Notes: generated by a model not told the origin, from the sequence alone. Positions 43,019 to 53,930 are shown, numbered from the stretch's first letter. The stretch: 64,000 nt of DNA from Yarrowia lipolytica (GCF_001761485.1 NC_090771.1:1178001-1242000), one strand, 5' to 3'. Numbers and translations are program-made.

Positions 43019-44167
43019 AGAAGGAGAAAAAAAAACCCCTGTACATAGAGGAGTGTATATAGTAGCGCCAGGCGCAATTTATGATCATTTAACGAAGGCA
43101 CGAGGGAACGAACGAAATGTGCAAAGTAGTGTACGCGCTGCTTAGTGACGAGTCACGCGACAGAGTGTAAGAGAGGATCGTTGTATTTGATGATGATAAA
43201 GTACTGTAGATGTACACTGAATTGACTGTGGTTGTTCTGTCGATCCAGTGCGACTGGGTACACATACCATTCTAGACTTGTTAGATTGCCCTGTTGAAGC
43301 TGTTATACAGCCTGTGCTGTACAAGTGCGAGCGAGCTATTCATTAGAGAGATAAGTGAGTCTGAATTTTCATAAAACTGATTAGATAGCCAGTTACTGGA
43401 ACAAAAGAGCTAATCCGCTTCGAATATGATTGAGTAGTCCTATGAAAGGTGGAAGTATTGTAGTCCTCAGGCGGCTGAGTAACAAAGAGAAATACAACTC
43501 GGGTGATAATTGATAGGATGTTGCAGATCTGATGGTGCAGTTACACTCTTGAAGCTGCTACGTTAAGTTAATCCATCCACTTCACTTGTAGTATCTCCCC
43601 CTCCTTATGCACTTGTACTTTACAGAAAAGTAACATACCGTCATAAGAATATCTTGCAAATGTTTTCTGCTGTTTCCGACAGTGTCAAAGGACGATAATC
43701 TTTGAGTACTGTACCTACTATATTGTACGTTACAAGAGTCAGTCTGCTGTCTTGTGACAGTCTCTTGAGACAGTTACAGCTCAAGTCATTCACAGTCGAT
43801 ACTAAACAATGAATCAATCTGGCAAATGTATCAAGAGCCTCTTAAAGATATTGTCCAGTCGTAAGCGAACAAACATGGGAATGTCTTCGTTGTTTCTTGC
43901 CCAATAATAACCCCTTCTCACTGAATGAAATACTAGGTGTCTAAACGTCATAATGATGGGAATTTGCTGTTAAATCTGTGTGTAACAATACCGAAGCTGG
44001 ATCCCTCCTCTTTTTTTTCAGCAGTGTCCATCAGTGACCATCGCAGTGATCCAACACAACGATCCCACTACCGCTCGGCACTTCTACAGCTAATATTGGC
44101 GTTCAACATCTATTAGTCATCATATATCACCTTTGCCAGTCCACTTTTTCTTTCTTCCAAAAAACCT
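43019..44167. other. Intergenic, nothing recognised
   Basis: 1.15 kb of AT-rich sequence between MRPL20 and the tRNA-Thr gene. No gene or repeat is seen. Confidence 0.55.
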
Positions 44168-44239
44168 GCCTTCGTGGCCAAGTGGTAAGGCGCAGCACTA
44201 GTAATGCTGAGATCATCAGTTCAAATCTGGTCGAAGGCA
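44168..44239 (+). tRNA. tRNA-Thr (anticodon AGT)
   Basis: A 72-base cloverleaf without intron. The acceptor stem GCCTTCG pairs with CGAAGGC, followed by discriminator A. The D arm is GCC / GGC, the anticodon stem CAGCA / TGCTG, the loop CTAGTAA with anticodon AGT (read as IGU), and the T arm ATCAG-TTCAAAT-CTGGT. All stems close with Watson-Crick or G-U pairs. An eight-T terminator follows. Confidence 0.96.
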
Positions 44240-44241
44240 AA

Positions 44242-44249
44242 TTTTTTTT
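44242..44249 (+). terminator. Pol III terminator of tRNA-Thr
   Basis: Eight T directly after the tRNA-Thr 3' end. Confidence 0.85.
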
Positions 44250-44792
44250 CTATCCCGCCACGATGGACAGTATTACACAGGAACACTCTTCCAGCTTGCC
44301 CTCGTGGAAGATACAGCATTGCCTTAGTCTGAACCGGCTTCCTCGGGACATTCATAATTTTTCTATCATTACTTGTAGCTCTTTTTTTGCTTGGACGTGG
44401 TTGTTGAATAGTTCGCGGGCACTTAAAGACCTGAAGGTATGGATACATCTGGGGTTGTCATTAAAACAACGGAGAATCATGAGAACTCGTACATACTCTT
44501 TTTACCAAGTCTCTACTGTACAATTCCCCAGCCCTCATCTCATCTCCAAGACTACTGTAAATTGTCAACAGACTCAGGCTAAAGCCGGACTACGTACATA
44601 CTAGACTCAGTGAACACCATCAAGACTACATATCCGCAAATATCTCTTTCCAAACTTCCCACAAACAAACTGACTTCACCATTGTGTTATACACGCTCAA
44701 TTGAACGCATTTATCTTTTATCTGTCCTAAAATACCCATCTATTGCTTTCAAAAACATATGGCCAGTTGTAGTAGCTCAACGCACCCCCGAA
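44250..44792. other. Spacer between tRNA-Thr and 5S-like unit
   Basis: 0.54 kb without a supported gene. The distance and the T8 terminator argue against a joint tRNA-5S transcript. Confidence 0.55.
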
Positions 44793-44912
44793 CTCAACGG
44801 CCATATCCTGGTGAAAATACGGCTTCCCGTCCGATTCAGCCATAGTCAAGCACCAGAGAGCCCAGTTAGTATTGTAGTGGGAGACCATACGAGAATCCTG
44901 GGTGCTGCAATC
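44793..44912 (+). rRNA. Dispersed 5S rRNA gene or relic
   Basis: About 120 bases that follow the 5S plan. GGCCATATCCTGGTG opens helix II, which closes with CACCAGAG; GGCTTCCCGTCC...CAGCC forms helix III; GCCCAG...CTGGGT closes helices IV and V. The internal promoter C-box region reads GGGAGACCATACGAGAA and the 3' end reads GGTGCTGCAATCT followed by T5. Yarrowia is known to scatter 5S genes outside the rDNA. The first eight or so bases (CTCAACGG) do not pair with the 3' strand of helix I (GCTGCAATC), so this copy may be 5'-diverged and not functional. No tRNA lies directly upstream, so it is not one of the tRNA-5S fusions known in this yeast. Confidence 0.65.
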
Positions 44913-45083
44913 TTTTTGTCCGCGAACGTACGTACGTTGGCTGTAGTTTTTTCCGCGATGTAAGGAGGATGTTTACTCTGTCTTTCCTCAACGCTACAAC
45001 TTGGATGTGCTCTAGACTTCTGTCTGCTAGACCCTGCAAGTACCAGTCTGTCTTCTAAAATACATCTATCTATACTAATCTAC

Positions 45084-46310
45084 CTACTCCTTATGCTCCT
45101 TTTCCCACTGAACACCGACAAACTCCTCGGCGTATCCCACATTGTTCTTGTCCAACTCGGGCAGATTGTCTTCAGGATCCACACACACCATGATGGTTCC
45201 CCACTCCATACCGTTGATAATGTCGTCGGAGACCTGGGAAATGGCGTTGGGCATGACCTGGAACTCAAATGCCTTCTTGTCAGACTTGATGAGCTCTGTC
45301 ACCTCCTTGGACACCTCGTCGTCGGCGTAGTACAGGGGCTGGCCCTTGAATTCGTACCGCACCACCTGCTCGGGGTTGTGTTCCACAATGTCCGAGAACC
45401 GGTGGAAGTGCTTGTCCACGTTGACAAGCTTCTCGTATTCCTTGTCGATGACGGCCTCGGCGGTTTCGTCAGTGGTTTCGCCGTCGTCAGCCTCCGTTTC
45501 AATCTTGATGCCCTGGGGCAGCTCTCGTTGCGACTCGGGAGTCAGGTACTCCTGTTCGGTGTATAAATAGTGTCCGTGCTGGAACTTGGGGCAACTCACG
45601 TCCCGCTTGTAGTCAAATTCCGCCAGTTGTGTCTTTTGTAGCGAAGAAATGAGTTCGTCGGTGGGAGAAGGGGGAGATGGGGATACCTCCTGGGCTTCTT
45701 CAGATAGCTTCTGAACCTCTTCAGCACCAGTAACCGCCTGGTTCTCCGCCTTCTTGGCAAAGGGATTGTCGGCCTTTGCAAAGGGATTGTCACCCTTGGC
45801 GGCAAAAGGGTTTGCACTGGCAAATGGATTGCTGCCCTTTTCGCCAACCAGATTGCTGCCGATATTGCTCATGGCCTCCTTCTTTTTGGCCCGCGCCTCG
45901 TCCTTCTCCTTCTGCTGTTGCTCCTCGATTTTCTTGAGCTCCGCGTCCCGTTTCTTCTCTCGAACCTCCCGCTCAGGGTCCCGTCGAATGGACCGCAGAG
46001 CACGCACCGATCCGGGCTTTCTTCGACATCCAGGCTCGGGGCAGCTGAACACGTACATGACACGGTCGTAGTACTTGTCTTCCAGAGTTGAGTACGCCTG
46101 CAGTAGCATGGGCATTTGTTTGTGGCAGCTGAGACACTTCATGAGCTCCTGAGGAGCGGGCGATTCGGGATGCAACCAGATGGGTTGACCACCGAGCCGG
46201 GTGTCCAGAGGAGACGCGGGGATGTCGTCCGAGTCGGGCTCGTCCACGAACCCCAGATATGTGCTTGTTTCGTAATCGCTGTCGAATTCAAAGTCGCTAT
46301 CGCTGTCCAT
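45084..46310 (-). CDS. TSR4: Tsr4 / PDCD2-family ribosome biogenesis chaperone
   Basis: A 408-residue PDCD2-family protein. Yeast Tsr4 is a dedicated chaperone of ribosomal protein uS5 (Rps2) and supports 40S assembly. The N-terminal domain has YLGFVDEPD, DTRLGGQPIWLHP and two cysteine pairs (CLSCHKQM; CPEPGCRRK). A charged coiled-coil follows at about 120-150, then four NPFA motifs at about 158-185. The PDCD2 C-terminal domain covers about 240-408: FQHGHYLYTEQEY, VVRYEFKGQPLYYADDE, and FEFQVMPNAIS with INGMEWGTIMVC. The end DLPELDKNNVGYAEEFVGVQWE matches the family closing block. The frame runs 49 codons upstream without family similarity, so MDSDSD is chosen. Confidence 0.92.
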   Translation of the reverse strand: MDSDSDFEFDSDYETSTYLGFVDEPDSDDIPASPLDTRLGGQPIWLHPESPAPQELMKCLSCHKQMPMLLQAYSTLEDKYYDRVMYVFSCPEPGCRRKPGSVRALRSIRRDPEREVREKKRDAELKKIEEQQQKEKDEARAKKKEAMSNIGSNLVGEKGSNPFASANPFAAKGDNPFAKADNPFAKKAENQAVTGAEEVQKLSEEAQEVSPSPPSPTDELISSLQKTQLAEFDYKRDVSCPKFQHGHYLYTEQEYLTPESQRELPQGIKIETEADDGETTDETAEAVIDKEYEKLVNVDKHFHRFSDIVEHNPEQVVRYEFKGQPLYYADDEVSKEVTELIKSDKKAFEFQVMPNAISQVSDDIINGMEWGTIMVCVDPEDNLPELDKNNVGYAEEFVGVQWEKEHKE

Positions 46311-47013
46311 GGTGTGCTGTGGATGTATAACTAGACCTTGGGAAATGCAATGCTGAAATATTTTTATAAGCTCCGCGTGCATGCAGTGGCGGCGAGTGAG
46401 ATGGGGAAATATAGATGGCGTAGTTGGTGACTGACGCGACTGGATTTTTGCGCGCAAACTTATCCACTCGTTTTATTTGTACGGGTGAAAAAATATGTCC
46501 CAAAATTCCCAGGATGACTTCCCTATCCACAGTTTCTCGTGCTGATAAGACATCTCATTAAACGCTTGTTAGACTCTGATAGCTGTATAGAGCTGTGAGC
46601 ATGATACAGTGCCAGACGAACAGGAGAAAAAACAAAACACTTGTCTGTATTTATGGGGAAAGGAATCATTTCAGACTTGTTTCAAAGCTGCCATTGGTTT
46701 GGCTGCACTCTTTTTCGAAGGTTTTTCTAAAAAATCGTCTCCACAGTTCGTCTATACACATCCCGTTCATCTTGTCCATGTACAAGTATGTACAACAGAG
46801 GTTGATGTCCTCGTATCATACTTGTACTTGTACTTGTACAGTAAGCACCTGTGTCTGTGCTGTACTGGCGTAAACTCCCCTCGTTCCTATCCTGTACACA
46901 CACCAAACATCCTACAAGTACCACCCCACGACCACCTTTACCACTCTATCTTCATACGATATTACTATAAATAATGCAATAAATAATCCTTCTGGTAATT
47001 CCCTCTTCGGGCT
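46311..47013. other. Intergenic with (TTGTAC)n
   Basis: 0.7 kb upstream of TSR4 and downstream of the 575-residue gene. Overlapping GTACTTGTAC copies lie at 46824-46833 and 46830-46839. No gene is seen. Confidence 0.6.
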
Positions 47014-48741
47014 CTACTGAAACCTCACAGCTAAGCGAAACCGCACGCGTCTATCACTGCCGGCGCTCTGAGACCGGCTTCGTCGCATACTACTCTCGGG
47101 CTCGGACTGCGAGCCCACCGATTGTCGCCGAGAAGAGAACGGCAGCGAATTGGACCGTCGATGTGCGATTTCACCCGACTGAGGGAACATAGCCACGTCA
47201 GGTTCGGGGTCAGAAACATAAGCAGCTCTATCAGCAGCAGCTCGTCCCCCACGTGACCGTCCACGCCTTCCCCCCTCCTCTAGACATTCAAGAGAGCGGC
47301 TTCTTCGCCGGTTGTAGTCCCGTCGCTCGTAGTCGATGGACGAGGCTGGTGACACGGGATACTCGTAGGGAGACGGCGACCGCGTGAACGGAATCACAAG
47401 CGTGTCTTCGATCGGCAGCACCTGGGGCGACTCAGGCGACTCTCCCGGCTCGGAGGAAGATTGAGAGTCGACAGTGTCGGCTGCAAACGATACTGATCCG
47501 AAACTCACGTGACCAGAGGGTGATTCCTCCGATGGCAACGAACGGTTCGAGTCGCTGTCTATTGAAGCGCTGCTGTGGAACTCAGTGGCTCGTTCTTCTG
47601 CAGCTGCAACACTAGGAGTTGCATCGTCTGGGAACTCAAAGTGGACAGTTTGTCGGGTTGCGGTGTCAGCCAGTTGTTGACTAAGTAAAGGAACGGTCTC
47701 TGGCATCAGGGCAGGTACCTGTTGTTCGCTTATAGTCACTCTTGGCGATGTGAGATCCCCCAAGTGGGCGTCTGGAGGATGGTCGAGAAACGAAGGGGTG
47801 GGGAGTGTGCTTGAAACAGGTCCATAATGCGAATCTTGAGCGTCAAAGTCGCGCATTCGGCGTTCAGTTTCGAGACGCTCAAAGTCGGCTTCCAAACGGG
47901 CCAGCCGTGAGCTGCTGCTAAGGTTGGCAGGGTCTTCGAGTGTATCCAAAGGAGTGCTGCTTCTGAGCGGAGTGGTAGCTCGTGAGTCGCTAACGTGAGT
48001 CAGATGGCCCTGTTCGCTCAAGTGATCGCTCACCTGCTGCTCCTCGCTGCCTGACCGGCTCAGGTAAGCGGCTTCCTGCGCGCTCACCATGCCCTGCCTG
48101 TACATGTCCGCCACCTCGGCCGAGAGAGTCCCTCCAGGCACAAACTCGGACAGTTCTGACATGAGGTGTGTTTCAGAGATTTGTGGCAGCGGCGGCGGCG
48201 ACCTGTGTGAGCTCACGTTGATGCGTCTGAGCAGCTCAGCCGCCGTCGATCTGTTATTGTCGATTTCCGAGTCCAGTTCTCGGGACGACGACGTCGAGGA
48301 CACTCTGAAGGCGTTTCTGCGCCGCAGCGGCAGAGTCAGCAGTGTTCGTCGTCGCGGCCGCGGCATCTGCTGCGAGTATTGTTGTTGGTCGTCTTCGTCT
48401 TCCTCATTGTCCCACATTCTCCATGGTTGAAGTACGGAAGATGGTGTAAACAGGTTATCGCCCGAAGATTCGTCCAGACGAGGAAGGGCGCGTGTAAACG
48501 ACTGCAGAGAAGCTGCAAACGGTCGCACGTCGTCCTCCTCGCTCGTCTCGCTATCGCTGCTCATGTCTGTGGCCCACAAGGCAAGTCTGGGGGCTGAGGG
48601 CACTGGGGGAGCCGCGGACGAGGACGCCACATCGTCCTTGAACGCCATGTCGTCCGTGTCGGACATCTCCAGGTCTGTTTCGCCGTCCAGCCGCCGTCGT
48701 TTGCGCTCGGGACCGTCTAGGGCACATATAGGGAGACCCAT
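47014..48741 (-). CDS. Serine-rich disordered protein of unknown function, 575 residues
   Basis: I do not recognise a domain. The start MGLPICALDGPERKRRRLDGE includes a likely nuclear localisation signal (KRRR). Most of the protein is low-complexity: serine, aspartate and glutamate-rich, with many S-P and R-R-x-S sites such as RRRSRSLE and RRSNSLPFSSRR that suit kinase control. Two short denser regions stand out: RMWDNEEDEDDQQQ with PRPRRRTLLTLPLRRR (about 105-140), and ELSEFVPGGTLSAEVADMYRQGMVSAQEAAYLSRS (about 195-230), which may be a helical module. The C-terminus RRVRFRLAVRFQ is basic and hydrophobic. The frame is long and open with yeast codons, so the gene is likely real. It may be fast-evolving. 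Confidence 0.75.
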   Translation of the reverse strand: MGLPICALDGPERKRRRLDGETDLEMSDTDDMAFKDDVASSSAAPPVPSAPRLALWATDMSSDSETSEEDDVRPFAASLQSFTRALPRLDESSGDNLFTPSSVLQPWRMWDNEEDEDDQQQYSQQMPRPRRRTLLTLPLRRRNAFRVSSTSSSRELDSEIDNNRSTAAELLRRINVSSHRSPPPLPQISETHLMSELSEFVPGGTLSAEVADMYRQGMVSAQEAAYLSRSGSEEQQVSDHLSEQGHLTHVSDSRATTPLRSSTPLDTLEDPANLSSSSRLARLEADFERLETERRMRDFDAQDSHYGPVSSTLPTPSFLDHPPDAHLGDLTSPRVTISEQQVPALMPETVPLLSQQLADTATRQTVHFEFPDDATPSVAAAEERATEFHSSASIDSDSNRSLPSEESPSGHVSFGSVSFAADTVDSQSSSEPGESPESPQVLPIEDTLVIPFTRSPSPYEYPVSPASSIDYERRDYNRRRSRSLECLEEGGRRGRSRGGRAAADRAAYVSDPEPDVAMFPQSGEIAHRRSNSLPFSSRRQSVGSQSEPESSMRRSRSQSAGSDRRVRFRLAVRFQ

Positions 48742-50153
48742 GCTGTGTGTCGAGAGTCGAGAGTGTCAAGAGATGTTGGGATGTTATGTGTGAGACAGGT
48801 GCAGTAGAGTGATGCAAGACTACTTGTAGGTTAGTTAGGAGCGATATAGAGGGGCAGAGTAGGGGCCGTTCTGGCGTGTTGGAGAATTTCTGAAGAGACA
48901 GAAATGTTTGGTTTGCAACGGAGATTCGGTTACAACTTGTTCTACTTGTTTCAGACCACTACATGTCGTCTTGGACCCTTCCCAGTCACTCTTTTTAAGC
49001 TCCTCCAAAATGGCAAAAATACTGCTGGCGTCAAAAGTGCATTATTACTGTACAGTACTGTAGGCAAGATTATGGGATATGGGGTGGCTGGGGTGAAAGG
49101 ACAAGAAAATAACCAAGGGGACCCTTGATTTTGGAGCACGGGGTGATTTTTGGACTACGAAAAAAGGCATGTTTTTCTTCGGGTCAAGGGTCTACATCTC
49201 GCCAGCAACACTCCGCTCCCCATCTTCGATTCTTCCCTGCTCCGATCTACAGGCCGCTTTCAGACTTTTCCCCGTTGTCAGAAGCAGAATACGATGGGCC
49301 ATGTGCAGATAGATCTGCAAGAATGTTATGTGGGGGAGTGTAAGACGTAAACGGGAAGAGCTGTAGACCCTTGAAAGTACCGGATAAACAGGGAAAATTG
49401 GGGCGTGGTCAATATAGAGATGCAATATAAGTTTTTGGTGTAAAATGGAATAAAAAAATGCTATCAAATTACTACAGCCTGTGTACAGTGAGTACGAGTA
49501 AGTGATGTAGGGGAGTGTAGGTTGAAGGTCTAGACCCATGAACAATAAGGGAAGTATATGGGGGCTATGTGAGATAATAGCGCGCGATAGAGAAAATGAA
49601 AAACACAATACTGCTCCATGGACTAAAGTATTGTAGGTTTTTAGTCCAGGGTATGTTTGTGTGTGATCTTGGTGATGTACTGGCGGAGTTCAAGTGTTTA
49701 TCATGCTGGAAGGTGTTGCCTAAGATGTAAACCAGAATACTTACAATAGGTATAGACGTGCGTAATATAGACAAGTGGGTGTTCAAATGGATGCTATTTT
49801 TGGATCCACTAATCTCCAAGAATCAAGAATATGTAAAAATATCGAGACTCTGTCATACAAAAAGATCCATTATGGTCCTTCTAGGTTGGGCCATACTAGA
49901 TCTCCAGGGAAGTCATAGAGCATCTGAACATACAACATAGGTGCCCTTTTTCGTTAAAAATTGATATTTCTCCGATCCAGTATAAGTAATTCACCTTACG
50001 ACGAACCCACTAACTACCGTACTGAATCAATATACACAACTACAGTTACATCCGATAAGTTTCTAATCAATATGTTAAACAAACGACGGGAGTCGTAGCA
50101 GTTAGTCGCATCTTTATAAGTAGAGCATGTCTTCAAGAAATGACGCAGTCCGA
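48742..50153. other. Intergenic, nothing recognised
   Basis: 1.4 kb between the 5' end of the 575-residue gene and the 3' end of the phosphatase gene. A CTACTTGTAGG variant lies near 48820. No gene is seen. Confidence 0.55.
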
Positions 50154-51536
50154 TTAGATGAAGAGAGCCACAGCTCCGACAACAGCAGCTCCCAGAGAAA
50201 CACCAGCGGCAGCGGCACCGTTGGCCTGGCCAGAGGAGACAGTGGCGGAGGCGGAAGGAGCAGCAGAGCCAGTAATGGAGGGGGAGACAACAGTGCTGTT
50301 ACCACCGGTGGAGTTGTTGTTGGCAGCTCGGTTGAAGAAAGTAGCAGCAGAGCCGGTTCCGTTCACGTCGGAAGCATCGGCAAAGACCTCGAGCAGAGCA
50401 GGCAGAATTCGGGCACCACCAGCACCAGTAGCATTGAGCTGGGGTCGGCCAACACCAAGAGACTTGTCGGAGAAGAAGCCAGGGGCAGAGAAGTTGTTGT
50501 ACTGGTTGGTGGTGTCGAACTCGGCGACGGGGATGTTGAGGTCATCGGCAATGAACTTGAAGACGTTAGCGTCGACATCTCCTCGGCCGAGATGGGGAAG
50601 CTCCCAGTTGGCCTCGCAGGTGGCAATGTTGGAGTAGTGGTTGTAGTAGGTGTGGTCGGTGGTGCCCTTGAGGTGCTCGGGGATGGCGCCTCCAAGAAGA
50701 ATGGCCAGAATGGTGTTCTTCTTGGAGTAGGTGTCGTTCTCGTCAAAGGTAAGGATGATGAGGTTGTTCTTCATGAACTCCTCGTTGTTGAGGAGGGGCT
50801 CGAGCCAGCCTCGGGCCCACTTGCCGGCAAACTCGATATCAGTATCATGGGCATCGTTGGTCATGTTAGGAGTGATGAAGGCCCACTGGGGAAGGGCGTT
50901 AGCAGCCACGTCCTTGTCGAACTCGGTGAAGTTCTTGATGTTGGCCAGACGGTTGGGGTAGTTGGTGACGGTCTCGTAGAAGACCAGGGGATTGTGCTTT
51001 CGCACGTAGGCGTCAGCGTAGTCGGACTGTCGCGAGAAGTTGTAGCCGGTGAAGCCGGTGTAAGGCTGGTCCTCCTGGTATTCACCCCAGGAGATGTCCT
51101 TGGTCTCCAGCAGATCGGCCACGGTGGGGACAGACTCGGGGAGGAGTCGGTAGGAGTTGTCGTAGGATCCAAAGTAAGAACCACCGACAGCAGCCACGTA
51201 GTTGGGGGATGAGGGATGGGTCTGGGCCCAGTAGTTGGTCAGAGTGATGCCCTGGGTCATGAACCACTGCATGTCAGCCTGCTCAGAGGCCTTGTCGTAG
51301 TCGGTGTTCTCCAGCCAGATCTGGTAGAACTTGTCAAAGGCCTTGCCGGGAACCACCTGCTTGCCAGCAAAGGAGTTGGTGGGGGCCTTTGCGGCATCAG
51401 CAACGATGGTCGCAAGAGGAGGGTCGTACTTGGACCAGGTGGGTCGGTTTCCGTACAGGGCCTGGGTATCCAGGGAGGGAGACTGGGCGGTGACCAGGGA
51501 GGCCAGAGCGGCAATAACGAGTGTGAGCTGCATCAA
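50154..51536 (-). CDS. Secreted GPI-anchored acid phosphatase (phosphoesterase family)
   Basis: A 460-residue protein of the phosphoesterase family (PF04185), which includes fungal acid phosphatases of the PHOA type and bacterial phospholipase C. Residues 1-17 are a signal peptide (ends LVTAQ). Motifs match the fungal enzymes: YQIWLENTDYDKAS (71-84; ENTDY is the core), QTHPSSPNYVAAVGGSYFG (106-123) and LTFDENDTY (near 265), which supplies metal and phosphate ligands. NHYSNIATCEANWELP lies before the end of the catalytic domain. Several N-x-S/T sites suit a secreted protein. The C-terminus is a Ser/Ala-rich stalk followed by a hydrophobic tail, GVSLGAAVVGAVALFI, a GPI attachment signal. It probably releases phosphate at the cell surface. 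The exact substrate is not shown by sequence. Confidence 0.9.
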   Translation of the reverse strand: MMQLTLVIAALASLVTAQSPSLDTQALYGNRPTWSKYDPPLATIVADAAKAPTNSFAGKQVVPGKAFDKFYQIWLENTDYDKASEQADMQWFMTQGITLTNYWAQTHPSSPNYVAAVGGSYFGSYDNSYRLLPESVPTVADLLETKDISWGEYQEDQPYTGFTGYNFSRQSDYADAYVRKHNPLVFYETVTNYPNRLANIKNFTEFDKDVAANALPQWAFITPNMTNDAHDTDIEFAGKWARGWLEPLLNNEEFMKNNLIILTFDENDTYSKKNTILAILLGGAIPEHLKGTTDHTYYNHYSNIATCEANWELPHLGRGDVDANVFKFIADDLNIPVAEFDTTNQYNNFSAPGFFSDKSLGVGRPQLNATGAGGARILPALLEVFADASDVNGTGSAATFFNRAANNNSTGGNSTVVSPSITGSAAPSASATVSSGQANGAAAAGVSLGAAVVGAVALFI

Positions 51537-53697
51537 GAGAATAGATACTGTAGGGACTTGAGGAGATCGCTTTAACGAGGTATCATCATAGGGTACCGAG
51601 GGTATCTTTATACGACGGGCTACTTGTGGGGAGAGACAGAGTCAAAGGTCTGGGTAGAGCCGCGTGTCGAAATTAGTACGCTGGACACCACGTTTCGTGT
51701 AATTGCCCTGACATCATTGGCCAGCCTCCAGATATTCACCACATAACCCTTCTTGGCATGTCTCTTAGGTTGGGGGGATGGTTTGTTAGTCCAAAGGCTG
51801 TAGAGGGCAGAGTTAGCTCTAAATGAAGGGCACAAGATTAAAAGTTGGGAGGACCAACACGCGAGGCTGACGTCGCAGACGTGAGTTTGGGAGAGTACTG
51901 GGTGCGAACGTTTTCAATTTCGATTTGGTTCTCCAACTCGCCTCATCCGGGGTTGGTTTGTTTTCGCCTCGCTCGTTTCGCTTCTCAAAGTCGCATCTTC
52001 GTCTGGCATGCACCCACCAATACCGAGACGCTTGGCAGGACACGTTTCTCTTGGCGGAGCTTCCAGGGCAAAGCGGAGTTTTATAGAGGACGAAACGTGG
52101 GCCAGAAACGACAAAAGGGGTTAATCAGAGCGTCAGGCGGTAGATCAACGCACTACGCGTGGCGTCAAGTGTTTCAGATCCGCACACAGCGATTGACGTG
52201 CCTGAGATGGAGGTACAGGCACTTGGACGGAGCTCGTACTCGTACCGGTACGTCTACCAATACATCCATGGTGCAAACGAATACGAAGCACATGCTAACA
52301 ATAGGTCCCGGTCCTGAGTGCTACGGTAATTGTACGAGTACCCGTGAAGTACCTGTATAGTACGTAGCCAACCACCAACTGTGCCCCGCTCAAGCCAAAA
52401 CGTGTTTCTCATTCAAAACATGGCTCTTTTGAGTTGGTCGCCTACAGTCGGGTTTTGAACCTACATGAGGAAGAATATAGACAAACAAGCAGACGACAAA
52501 CGGATATGACAGGCCCAAAAAAAGGGACCCCAGCTGTCTCTGACCGACGATGGGCGACTACACTCCAGTGTCTCACGACGCATGGTATATATCCTGTCAT
52601 TGTTCGATCCCAACACTTCGGGGAGATCAGTCGTTCGTGTCTTCTCTCGTATTTCGCATTCACCAACAAAGTTGCGATAGTCTGCGGAGGATGCAGTCTA
52701 GACAACAAGCACTTGCGCCAAAACGGGCTGGAAAGGAAAAGTCGGGTCTAGCACGCGCAATGTTACGCTGGTTCCGCCACGAGCGTGCAGAGCGTGCCAT
52801 GCTGTGCTATAATAAGGGCAATGTTCTATCTATGGGAAATGTTCTATCTTATGGGAAATGTGCTATCATTGGTTTGTCGTTCTACAAGCCATACTGTGAT
52901 GTCCATGTCTTGAACATGACCATACTGCAACTCTGTTCTAGAAGCACGTAACTTGTACGGTAGTAAGTCTCATTTGGTGTACATTTGGCGACACTCTGAG
53001 ACTGATTGACCGAGGCATTAAATGATCGTCAGTTTTACCGGTCCATAGTGCAAGTGATGTAATAAGCCCAACAATGATAATAGCCTGAACTTGTCCACTC
53101 GTGACGTCGCAGACAGAAGCATGACACAGCCAAGAGACGTCACAGGTCGCGTCTGGCGCAGACCAAGCTGTCTCCAAGGCTGATCCGAGTCCCTTCCAAG
53201 AGCTGCTTCCAAGAGCTAACGTGGCTCTGGGCAATGGTGGACCAAATGGGATGGGGTGAGTGCGACACCAAGTTGATATTTCAAGTCAACTGATGGAGCT
53301 AACAAATGCCAACTAACTTAAAACGATCGATCATCAGAATTCAACCAACCATGTCAACAAAACCAAAGTAACCATGCTAACAAGCTTGGGATATTTCGGA
53401 AAGAACCAATTCGGAAAATTTTCAACCAAAATACAATATAATAGAATGTCGAAGGAGCCCAGTTACAACATCGAACTTCGGTGTATAGCGTCGACGTCGT
53501 ATGAGGTGGCCTCTCACTTTTCTCTCGCCGTTCTTTTCCCCTCCAGTTACCCATTTTGTGGGCAGTGCAGTGAATAGAAGGCTTACGAATGTGAGGAAAA
53601 AGACTTGGATCGGACTTGTCCATGGTTATATACTGCGACAAGTTCGACAGGGTAACTGGTGTATAATAGGGACTGCATTAGGGTTAGAGTGGTTGGG

Positions 53698-53727
53698 GGT
53701 TCGATTCCAGCGGAGGTATGTTTTTTT
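53698..53727 (+). other. Orphan B-box with T7 terminator
   Basis: GGTTCGATTCC (53698-53708) is a perfect B-box, followed 12 bases later by seven T (53721-53727), a Pol III stop. The preceding GGGTTAGAGTGG resembles a partial A-box but is too close to the B-box for a normal tRNA, and no acceptor stem closes around it. A TATAATA lies near 53663. It may be a short Pol III transcript or a 3' tRNA remnant. It sits 0.2 kb from tRNA-Asp. Confidence 0.4.
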
Positions 53728-53923
53728 AGAACTGGACTCGATTGAGAAGGGAATCTGTACATCATGAAAACATACAGTAACAGCTACAGTCAGGACGTAA
53801 AATGCTCAGCGTAGTTATGAACCACAAAAAAAACTACAAAAAATCAACCTTCTCGTCTAGAAGTATCATCATACAGCAAAGTCATGTGACTGAAAAGTTC
53901 TAACATTCCCCTTCAAACTGGAC

Positions 53924-53930
53924 AAAAAAA
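53924..53930 (-). terminator. Pol III terminator of tRNA-Asp
   Basis: Seven T on the minus strand, five bases after the tRNA-Asp 3' end. Confidence 0.85.

Noticed and set aside
46311-46457. 49-codon upstream extension of TSR4
   Set aside because: No similarity to PDCD2 proteins; the internal MDSDSD start suits the family.
51845-52360. 171-codon plus-strand frame
   Set aside because: Starts at TTG, unusual composition, includes GTAC-rich motif; not supported.
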